Source: Coprobacillus cateniformis
GTDB taxonomy: Bacteria > Bacillota_I > Bacilli_A > Erysipelotrichales > Coprobacillaceae
Direction of reading: 5' to 3'
DNA length: 64,000 nt
NCBI RefSeq assembly: GCF_009767585.1
Contig: NZ_WSNW01000001.1
Location: 2,750,041 to 2,814,040 of the forward strand
Shown here one piece after another: positions 49,460 through 55,605 of the stretch. Numbering within the stretch: the first letter of the stretch is position 1; each line of letters begins with the position of its first letter. The notes beneath the pieces are model-generated. The model saw only the letters and a list, made by a program, of their open reading frames with translations. It searched no databases and had not been told where the DNA came from. The position numbers and the translations under genes were made by a program.

Positions 49460-50506
49460 ATGGCAAAGAGTATTTTAGGATCATTTGGTTCTGTCGAAAC
49501 AAAGAAGAGAGAACTTAGTAGAAGTGATGTAGAACTCATTTACTATAAGGATATAAAAGTAGCTGATCGAAACAGAAAAATTAGAAATGTAGAAGAATTA
49601 GCTGAAGATATCTTAGAAGATGGACTGGAACATAATATACTGGTTCGTGAACTGGAAAACAATTCTACATATAAGTATGAAATTATAGCAGGTCATCGTA
49701 GATTTTCAGCTATAGGTATTCTTATAAAAAAAGGTCATAGTGAATTTGAGTATATTCCTTGTAAAGTGAAAAGGCATATGGATGATGTTGATGCTAGAAG
49801 AAGATTGCATTTAAATAATATAAATCAAAGTGGATATACACCATCGGAAATGCTAGATGCTATAGAAGAACTTGAAGAAATTTATAGATTAAAGAAAAAG
49901 CAAGATGGGATACCAGGGCGTATTCAAAAGTTAATAGCAGATGATATTAATCTAAGCAAATCTCAAGTTGGTAATTATCAATATATTATCAATAACGCAA
50001 CACCTGAATTAAGGGAATTGATCCGTAAATTAGAATTACCACTCAATGTTGCTTTAGAAATCTCTACTTTAGATCATGAAAATCAACTTATGTTTATTGA
50101 AAATGAAGACCATATAGATCTTGTGACAATTAAGGAATATAAAGAAGAATTATATTCTAAGCCAAAAAAATTAGAAAATTTTCAAGATGATGAGGAAGTA
50201 GACTATGGTAGTGAAGATGATGAGATTGTCTTAACTAATTATACTGAATTTGATGCTGAAGAAGACTATGACCAATATTATGAAGATGATAATCAGTATT
50301 ATGATGATTCAGAAGATACTGATTTAGAAGAGGAACAACCAACTACAAAAAAATTAACTTTACAAGAAATGAGTGCTAATGCAAGTAACTCTATCAAAGA
50401 TATGTTAGCGACAATGGAAAAATATAGTGAGTGGAAAAAAGAAAGAGAGGAACTTGAAGAAATATATAATCAATTTAAAGAATTTGTTTCTGATATAGGA
50501 TTATAG
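49460..50506 (+). CDS. parB: ParB-family partition protein with an acidic insert
   Basis: 348 residues. The ParB/Spo0J N-terminal domain shows EIIAGHRRFSAI with GHRR at 78-81 (CTP-binding box II) and ARRRLHLNNINQSG; a HTH follows (INLSKSQVGNYQYIINN). Residues ~235-290 are an acidic, Tyr-rich stretch (DEEVDYGSEDDE, DQYYEDDNQYYDDSEDTD) not usual for ParB, then a coiled-coil tail for dimerisation. It starts two bases after parA. Its parS is unknown; the 19-bp palindromes are candidates. Confidence 0.92.
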   Translation: MAKSILGSFGSVETKKRELSRSDVELIYYKDIKVADRNRKIRNVEELAEDILEDGLEHNILVRELENNSTYKYEIIAGHRRFSAIGILIKKGHSEFEYIPCKVKRHMDDVDARRRLHLNNINQSGYTPSEMLDAIEELEEIYRLKKKQDGIPGRIQKLIADDINLSKSQVGNYQYIINNATPELRELIRKLELPLNVALEISTLDHENQLMFIENEDHIDLVTIKEYKEELYSKPKKLENFQDDEEVDYGSEDDEIVLTNYTEFDAEEDYDQYYEDDNQYYDDSEDTDLEEEQPTTKKLTLQEMSANASNSIKDMLATMEKYSEWKKEREELEEIYNQFKEFVSDIGL

Positions 50507-50524
50507 ATTTTATCGCAAGAAGTT

Positions 50525-50610
50525 CATCTTCTTTCAGCAGATAATCTCATTATTTGAATAATACTTAATCTCCCCAAATAGTATTAGAGGTTATCTGTTG
50601 AAAGAGGATG
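50525..50610 (+). repeat. Long imperfect hairpin downstream of parB
   Basis: The 24-base arm 50525-50548 pairs with 50587-50610 with only three differences, most of them wobble pairs, and an inner stem AATACT/AGTATT extends it. There is no terminal T-run. As RNA it would be one long rod between parB and the next gene, likely for stability or processing, or a DNA site. It fills most of the 50507-50647 gap. Confidence 0.7.
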
Positions 50611-50647
50611 AGCATGACAATATATAAAATAAATGGAGGAAATAATA

Positions 50648-50881
50648 ATGGAATTTGATGAACAATACTTAACATGGATAAAAGAGGAATTTGAAAAAAT
50701 ACAATTCAGTAATGATTATGCACAAGAAGAAAAAAATAGAAGATATGCTGATCTCATGACAAATCTAGAAAGTCATTTCTCAATACCTATGTTTAGAGAA
50801 GATGCAGATCAAGTAGATCAAAAAGTTTTTGATCTTTACCAGGAAATCTCATTTGCTAGAGATTTCAGTATATATGACTAA
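50648..50881 (+). CDS. Small acidic protein
   Basis: 77 residues from the ATG at 50648 behind ATGGAGG. Helical, with many Glu, Asp and Gln (IKEEFEKIQFSNDYAQEEKN). No known family. Its stop is 3 bases before palindrome copy 2. Confidence 0.5.
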   Translation: MEFDEQYLTWIKEEFEKIQFSNDYAQEEKNRRYADLMTNLESHFSIPMFREDADQVDQKVFDLYQEISFARDFSIYD

Positions 50882-50884
50882 AAA

Positions 50885-50903
50885 TGTACCAGTGACTGGT
50901 ACA
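50885..50903. repeat. 19-bp palindrome, copy 2
   Basis: TGTACCAGTGACTGGTACA, central G, directly after a small gene stop codon. Confidence 0.85.
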
Positions 50904-50943
50904 AAAAAGAAAAAAATTAAATTATATGGAAAAGAGGAAAAAT

Positions 50944-51225
50944 ATGAAAGACAATAAAACATCTCAAAAATACATTAATATTAAAAGAATTGATAAAAAT
51001 GAAAAGAACTGTTCATTATTAGAAGGAACAATTCAAAAAATAACAAACAACAAATCTTTTGCATTGAAAGAAAGACAGTACTTGATAACTATAATTAATC
51101 AAAAAATATCTAAAAAGTTTATAAATCATTTAGATATTATTGGAGCTCAATATTTAATAGTATCATGCGAAAACCAATTAAATATTATTACCAATAAGAT
51201 TTCTGAAAAAAATATATGTCTGTAG
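50944..51225 (+). CDS. Small basic protein, unrecognised
   Basis: 93 residues from the ATG at 50944 behind AAAGAGGAAA. Lys-rich with a hydrophobic C-terminal half (HLDIIGAQYLIVSCENQLNI). No motif known. Confidence 0.5.
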   Translation: MKDNKTSQKYINIKRIDKNEKNCSLLEGTIQKITNNKSFALKERQYLITIINQKISKKFINHLDIIGAQYLIVSCENQLNIITNKISEKNICL

Positions 51226-51270
51226 ATGAAATGATAATAATTATACATGATTATATTTCAAATTAATCCA

Positions 51271-51708
51271 TTATAATTTTGTAGAATATTCTCTGCATTC
51301 AGCAATAAAAGAAAACTGTCCTAAAGTCTTCAATTCAAAATTATGTTCTGAATATTCAAATGGAAAATAGAAATCAAGGTTTGAAAGTATTGTATCAGTA
51401 TTGGTGCTTTCAATAAATGTTAAGCTATCAGGATCTCCAATAGCTAAATATTCTTTCAGTGCATCTTCTGACATTGGTGCATAATCCTCATTATAGTTTA
51501 ACTTTGAACCATTCACACATAACGGACAAGTTTCTAGAACCTCTTGATATGCTATTTCGCCTACACTTTCATCCACTTCATACAAAAGACAGTTTTCACA
51601 AATATCTTCATAATAAATAGGAGATATAGACCATTTAATTAAAGTATCATCTCTTAATTCAATAAATTTTTGTACTTTGTCAGTTTTTAACATAAAAAAA
51701 TCACTCAT
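51271..51708 (-). CDS. Unrecognised acidic protein with two Cys pairs
   Basis: 145 residues from the ATG at 51708 behind GAGGATA. CENCLLYEV and CPLCVNG could hold a zinc ion. The rest is acidic with aromatic residues. Opposite in direction to its neighbours, so separately controlled. No family recognised. Confidence 0.5.
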   Translation of the reverse strand: MSDFFMLKTDKVQKFIELRDDTLIKWSISPIYYEDICENCLLYEVDESVGEIAYQEVLETCPLCVNGSKLNYNEDYAPMSEDALKEYLAIGDPDSLTFIESTNTDTILSNLDFYFPFEYSEHNFELKTLGQFSFIAECREYSTKL

Positions 51709-51806
51709 TTTTATCCTCCTCAAATCTCTGATATAAAGTACTCAGAAAATATAACATATATATATATTATATCGTAGTTAAATAGATACATCGAGGAGAT
51801 CAGACA

Positions 51807-52115
51807 ATGAAAAGAAGAATAGAATACAGTCCAAATATAATCTTGTTTCAGATGATTGCATTACTTCCTGAAAACAATTTTAATCTAACTTTAGTAGCAA
51901 AACTGCTTCAAAAAGAACGAACCAATCTTTATAGATTGCTAAAAACATTTTTATCTACTAAAGACTATGATTTCTATCATATTGTAGATGGTAAGAAGCT
52001 ATTAACTGAAGAAGGTATAAAACTATATACTTATGCAAAAGTAATATCTCATGCCTATGTTCAAATACAATGTATCGAAAAGAAAAGTGTACCAGTAACT
52101 GGTACAAATCGTTAA
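51807..52115 (+). CDS. Small HTH protein ending in the palindrome
   Basis: 102 residues behind CGAGGAG. LTLVAKLLQKERTNLYRLLK reads as a helix-turn-helix, with a wing-like KKLLTEEGIKLY after it. The last residues SVPVTGTNR are encoded by palindrome copy 3. The non-coding module with the toxin-like peptide follows immediately. Probably a transcriptional regulator. Confidence 0.6.
   Translation: MKRRIEYSPNIILFQMIALLPENNFNLTLVAKLLQKERTNLYRLLKTFLSTKDYDFYHIVDGKKLLTEEGIKLYTYAKVISHAYVQIQCIEKKSVPVTGTNR
52088..52106. repeat. 19-bp palindrome, copy 3
   Basis: TGTACCAGTAACTGGTACA, central A, encoding VPVTGT near the C-terminus of the preceding gene. It begins 35 bases before inverted-repeat module 1. 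Confidence 0.85.
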
Positions 52116-52122
52116 AAGTAAA

Positions 52123-52399
52123 AAATCTATCATAGTGTCCAGTATAGAATCGGTAGCTATTATCTCAGTTTGAGTGAGATAAAATGCTACTTAAATGAAC
52201 TGACATTTTACCTAATTAATAAAACAAAGCCCTTTATAAACTACTTAGATTTATATGATCTAAAGTATTTATAAACAATTATTATTTTATCTATTATAGA
52301 TAGAATGATATAAATAATATTTAAAATATCCATAAATATCATCTCCTTTCGGAGATAATATTCAGTTCAAGACTCTATACTGGACACTATGATAGATTT
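52123..52399 (-). ncRNA. Inverted-repeat module 1 (candidate self-masking type I toxin locus)
   Basis: A perfect 26-bp inverted repeat (52123-52148 / 52374-52399, core ATAGTGTCCAGTATAG) closes the module. Inside, read on the minus strand, TATTATCTCC-GAAA-GGAGATGATA (52360-52337) folds into a hairpin that buries the ribosome-binding site of a 30-residue peptide. A second hairpin TATCTCA/TGAGATA lies near 52165-52186. Changes in module 2 keep this hairpin paired only as minus-strand RNA (G-U pairs). End-to-end pairing plus a hidden ribosome-binding site are features of Hok-, Fst- and AapA-type toxin messages. Confidence 0.55.
52241..52333 (-). CDS. Candidate toxic peptide, 30 residues
   Basis: ATG 52333 lies 8 bases after AAAGGAGATG. 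The peptide is hydrophobic from residue 2 to about 21 (MDILNIIYIILSIIDKIIIV) and basic at the end (YKYFRSYKSK), as in small membrane-acting type I toxins. It is too short for normal gene calling. Support comes from the strong ribosome-binding site, its hairpin, and the enclosing inverted repeat. No match to a named toxin family is claimed. Confidence 0.5.
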   Translation of the reverse strand: MDILNIIYIILSIIDKIIIVYKYFRSYKSK

Positions 52400-52451
52400 G
52401 AGTGTTTTGTATATGAAACATTATATATAAATAGAAATGGAGGGTCAAATT

Positions 52452-52685
52452 ATGTATTTAAAAAATAATTTAAAAATTTTAAGGTCAAAAAAAGGTCTTA
52501 GTTATCGCCAAATGGGAAAACAATGTGGTATTGGTTATGCAAGTATTAATCGATTGGAAAATGAAGATAATAGCAATGTGAAAATACATACTTTAAAGAA
52601 ACTTGCTGACTTCTTCAATATTACTATTGATGAGTTAGTCTATAAAGATCTATCAAAAGATGTACCAGTCACTGGTACAAAATAA
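52452..52685 (+). CDS. XRE-family regulator ending in the palindrome
   Basis: 77 residues from the ATG at 52452 behind GGAGGGTC. Nearly all of it is one HTH domain (LKILRSKKGLSYRQMGKQCG ... INRLENEDNSNVKIHTLKKL). The tail DVPVTGTK is encoded by palindrome copy 4, and module 2 follows. Likely a repressor of nearby ICE genes. Confidence 0.85.
   Translation: MYLKNNLKILRSKKGLSYRQMGKQCGIGYASINRLENEDNSNVKIHTLKKLADFFNITIDELVYKDLSKDVPVTGTK
52661..52679. repeat. 19-bp palindrome, copy 4
   Basis: TGTACCAGTCACTGGTACA, central C, encoding VPVTGT at the C-terminus of the XRE regulator, 16 bases before inverted-repeat module 2. Confidence 0.85.
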
Positions 52686-52694
52686 AAATAAAAA

Positions 52695-52943
52695 AATCTA
52701 TCATAGTGTCCAGTATAGAATCGGTAACTATTATCTCAGTTTGAGTGAGATAAAATGCTACTTAAATGAACTGACATTTTACCAAATAAAAAACGTGAAT
52801 GATTTACAAACTACTTAGATTTATGAGACCTATAGTATTTATAGATAGAATGATATATGTAATATTTGAAATATCAATAAATATCATCTCCTTTTGGAGA
52901 CGATATTCAGTTCAAGACTCTATACTGGACACTATGATAGATT
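52695..52943 (-). ncRNA. Inverted-repeat module 2
   Basis: Second copy of the module at 52123-52399, with the same 25-bp inverted repeat (52695-52719 / 52919-52943), the same TATCTCA/TGAGATA hairpin and the same ribosome-binding-site hairpin, here with an AAAA loop and two pairing-preserving changes. About 26 bases are missing from the middle. No other gene is seen in 52686-53072. Confidence 0.6.
52804..52878 (-). pseudogene. Degenerate copy of the candidate toxic peptide
   Basis: The start codon position holds ATT instead of ATG (plus-strand CAT to AAT at 52876-52878), and a deletion shifts the frame after about 13 codons, giving a different, uncharged tail. The hairpin and inverted repeats around it are kept. 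That suggests the RNA structure is, or was until recently, under selection while the peptide was lost. Confidence 0.5.
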
Positions 52944-53072
52944 AAGTGTCTTATAAAATACGTTATAAATATATTGAGGAAAGGAGTCAAATTGACAATT
53001 CAAGATTGATTATTCATTTTGTTGCAAGATTAAAAAATTGATTTTAAGCAAGACTTTAAGGGGGTATTAATT

Positions 53073-53483
53073 ATGAGTTATCAGGATACATTGGATAGAA
53101 AGGCTACAATAAAGATGGCAAGAAGAGAACTTAATCACTTTAGTGATCTTTTAAAGTTGCATGAGACATCTTCATATAACGTTGGATCACCAAGTTATGA
53201 TAGTATTACAACTATTGTGAATTATCTGAATTATGATCAAAAACAATTAGAGAAGATTATAAAAAAGGATAAGCAATTTGAAGCAATCATGAAAGTATAC
53301 AATGCAATTATGAAGTTATCTGAAGAAGAAATGCAAGTCATCTATACTAGATATATACTTCAGTATAAAAATGAAGATCTTGATGAAATACTAGGCTATT
53401 CTGAACGAAAAAGAAGAAGAATCATGAACAATGCTTTATTTAATATAGCAATTATATTGCATATTGAGATAAAAAAAGATTAA
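53073..53483 (+). CDS. Sigma-70 region 4-like activator (ArpU/DUF1492 type)
   Basis: 136 residues behind AAGGGGGTATT. The N-terminal half is helical; the C-terminal half (LSEEEMQVIYTRYILQYKNE, LDEILGYSERKRRRIMNNAL) is a region-4-like HTH as in ArpU/DUF1492 late-gene regulators of phages and ICEs. Directly downstream lie phased repeats and a -10 box without a -35, so it probably switches on the surface-protein and transfer genes. Confidence 0.75.
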   Translation: MSYQDTLDRKATIKMARRELNHFSDLLKLHETSSYNVGSPSYDSITTIVNYLNYDQKQLEKIIKKDKQFEAIMKVYNAIMKLSEEEMQVIYTRYILQYKNEDLDEILGYSERKRRRIMNNALFNIAIILHIEIKKD

Positions 53484-53484
53484 A

Positions 53485-53559
53485 CGTCATTTTGTTGACC
53501 GTTTTAGCGTCATTTTTGTGGCCGTTTTGATGTCCGTTTGAGTGTCGTTTTGGTGACCG
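53485..53559 (+). repeat. Phased CCGTTTTG-type repeats
   Basis: Seven degenerate units of the type (C)CGTTTTGNTG or GTCATTTTGNTG follow one another every 10-13 bases, from CGTCATTTTGTTGACC to TCGTTTTGGTGACCG. The spacing is about one helical turn, so a protein could bind all units on one DNA face. They lie between the ArpU-like gene and the lipoprotein operon. Confidence 0.7.
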
Positions 53560-53591
53560 AAATTTGGCCTTTTATTTGGTCGAAAAAATGC

Positions 53592-53597
53592 TATAAT
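53592..53597 (+). promoter_or_regulatory. -10 box without -35 (activator-dependent promoter)
   Basis: TATAAT with no TTGACA-like box 15-19 bases upstream; the phased repeats lie upstream instead. This fits a promoter that needs the ArpU-like protein. Confidence 0.5.
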
Positions 53598-53677
53598 TGA
53601 TATGATAAGAATATTGTATATAGAGGATTAAAATATTGTTGATTTAATCATTTATAGTGATAAAAAAGGTGGATTAT

Positions 53678-54505
53678 ATGAGAAAGAATATATCAAGGGG
53701 AATACTATTTATATTAACTATGATGGTTTTAATGGGATGCTCTAAGGAAAAAATGGAGTTAAAGAGTAAATCATTAATAGTTGAATATGGTAATACTATC
53801 TCTAATAAAGCTGAGGATTATTTAAAAAATGATGCTGACTTTTTAAAGAATATTAAAGTTGAGAATCTTCCAAAAAATGAAAAAGATAAAGAATATCCAT
53901 CTGTTGGTGAATATGAGATCATTTTAAAAAATGATAATCAGGAAGAAGTAGTTAAAGTATCCGTAAAAGATACTGTTGCTCCTGAGTTTAAAGATTTAAA
54001 AGAAAAATATGAAATAGAGTACGGATCTAAAATAGATCTAAAACAATTTAGTGCAACAGATCTATCAAAAACTGAAATTACATTAGATGATAGTAAAGTC
54101 AATTATAAGAAGAGTGGAACTTATAAGGCTACTGTTATTGCTAAAGATTCTAGCAATAATGAAACAAAAAAAGATATCAATATAATTGTAAAAGCAGAGA
54201 AGAAAGAGACTGGTTCTAAAAGTTCAAATTCAGCATCTAGTAATAAAAGTTCAAATAGTAATAAATCAAATTTGTCTTCATCAAATAAGAAATCGAACGG
54301 ATCTAACTCATCATCAAGTTCTACTGGAGGGACAAAAAATGAGCAGACACAAAAAGTAGCAGGTTATCAATGCATAGGAGCAGACTGTGGTTATTATACA
54401 AGTTGGAATGAGTTCCAAAAGCATAGAAAAGAATCTGGTCATGATAAAAAGTATAATTATGCTATTGAATATGATGATTTTGATTGGCCTGAGAATTGGA
54501 ACTGA
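53678..54505 (+). CDS. Surface lipoprotein with Ig-like domain and C-terminal C2H2-like motif
   Basis: 275 residues from the ATG at 53678 behind AAAGGTGG. Lipobox VLMGC, then the KAEDYLKNDADFLKNIKVEN module, an Ig-like domain (APEFKDLKEKYEIEYGSK ... GTYKATVIAKDSSNNETKK), a Ser/Asn/Lys linker, and a tail with CIGADCGYYTSWNEFQKHRK followed by ESGH, that is C-x4-C-x11-H-x5-H, a zinc-finger spacing. It ends FDWPENWN. About 100 residues are nearly identical to the next gene, so the two arose by recent tandem duplication. Confidence 0.8.
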   Translation: MRKNISRGILFILTMMVLMGCSKEKMELKSKSLIVEYGNTISNKAEDYLKNDADFLKNIKVENLPKNEKDKEYPSVGEYEIILKNDNQEEVVKVSVKDTVAPEFKDLKEKYEIEYGSKIDLKQFSATDLSKTEITLDDSKVNYKKSGTYKATVIAKDSSNNETKKDINIIVKAEKKETGSKSSNSASSNKSSNSNKSNLSSSNKKSNGSNSSSSSTGGTKNEQTQKVAGYQCIGADCGYYTSWNEFQKHRKESGHDKKYNYAIEYDDFDWPENWN

Positions 54506-54580
54506 TTTAGAAATATTGGGAAATGGGTTATACGAGATGCACAAGGTTGAATGCTTGGAATGAGTAAAGATTCATTTCAA

Positions 54581-54634
54581 GAAACAAATGGAACACAATG
54601 TTTACAATGTTAATGTTTAAAATTCATTTGTTTC
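54581..54634. repeat. Inverted repeat between the two lipoprotein genes
   Basis: GAAACAAATG (54581-54590) pairs perfectly with CATTTGTTTC (54625-54634) across a 34-base loop. No T-run. Possibly an mRNA processing or stability element. Confidence 0.5.
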
Positions 54635-54669
54635 ACCAAATCATTAGACTATAGAAAGGATAATCTAAT

Positions 54670-55437
54670 ATGAAAAGAAAATTTAAACTAATATTTATAG
54701 GCATTTTAATTATTCCTATATTATCAGGATGTACTAAAGAAAAAATGGAATTAAAAAATAATTCTTTTACTGTTGAATATGGAAATGTGATTTCAGATAA
54801 GGCTGAAGATTACCTAAAAAATGATGCTGACTTTCTAAAGAATATTAAAGTTGAGAATCTTCCAAAAAATGAGAAAGATAAAGAATATCCATCTGTTGGT
54901 GAATATGAGATCATTTTAAAAAATGATAATCAGAAAGAAGTAGTTAAGGTCTCTGTAAAAGATACTATTGCTCCTAAGTTTAAAGATTTAAAAGAAAAAT
55001 ACGAAATAGAGTATGGATCTAAAATGAATATAAAACAATTTAGTGTTACTGATCTTTCAAAAACTGAAATTTCTTTAGATGATAGCAAAGTCAATTATAA
55101 AAAGAGTGGAACTTATAAAGCAGTTGTTACTGCTAAAGATAAAAACGGAAATGAGACAAAAAAAGAAATAAGTGTTGTTGTTAAGGAAAGAAAAAGTGAT
55201 AAGAAAAATACTGATTCTAATAATTCATCATCAAATGGTAAAACATCCAGTTCAAATAAATCAGGCAAATCTAGCAATTCAAAATCATCATCTAGTAGTT
55301 CTGGTGCTTCAAAAGGACAAGAACTGGATTCAAAAAGAGATGAAAATAGTTATATAGATTTTAATGGTGGTGCAAATAGTGCATGGAGTGGATCAGGGAA
55401 TGACTTAGAAGAAGGATGGCAAGACTATTTTAAATAG
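54670..55437 (+). CDS. Surface lipoprotein with Ig-like domain, second tandem copy
   Basis: 255 residues. Lipobox ILSGC. N-terminal module and Ig-like domain nearly identical to 53678, even at DNA level over ~300 bases, then its own Ser-rich linker and an acidic tail (NDLEEGWQDYFK) in place of the C2H2-like motif. The tail resembles that of the chromosomal paralogue at 19755 in length and Trp content. Confidence 0.8.
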   Translation: MKRKFKLIFIGILIIPILSGCTKEKMELKNNSFTVEYGNVISDKAEDYLKNDADFLKNIKVENLPKNEKDKEYPSVGEYEIILKNDNQKEVVKVSVKDTIAPKFKDLKEKYEIEYGSKMNIKQFSVTDLSKTEISLDDSKVNYKKSGTYKAVVTAKDKNGNETKKEISVVVKERKSDKKNTDSNNSSSNGKTSSSNKSGKSSNSKSSSSSSGASKGQELDSKRDENSYIDFNGGANSAWSGSGNDLEEGWQDYFK

Positions 55438-55464
55438 TAATTTAATTAAATAGTGTATATAAAG

Positions 55465-55492
55465 AGATCGACTTTTATAGTTGATCTTTTTT
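55465..55492 (+). terminator. Terminator between lipoprotein and adhesin
   Basis: AGATCGACT (55465-55473) pairs with AGTTGATCT (55479-55487), one wobble, followed by T. It may limit read-through into the adhesin gene. Confidence 0.7.
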
Positions 55493-55605
55493 ATATAAAG
55501 ATTCGTTGGTGGGTGGAGGGGAATGAAAATATAAAGATATTTATTTTTTAGAAAGGAGGTTTAATTTGTATTAAAAACTAAATAAACGAAAGGAGAAAAT
55601 AATTA

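Noticed and set aside
48600..50640. Canonical parS site (TGTTTCACGTGAAACA) near parAB
   Set aside because: No such sequence seen; the ParB of this element probably uses another site.
52123..52943. CRISPR array
   Set aside because: Only two long, imperfect copies with internal symmetry; no short regularly spaced repeats and no cas genes.
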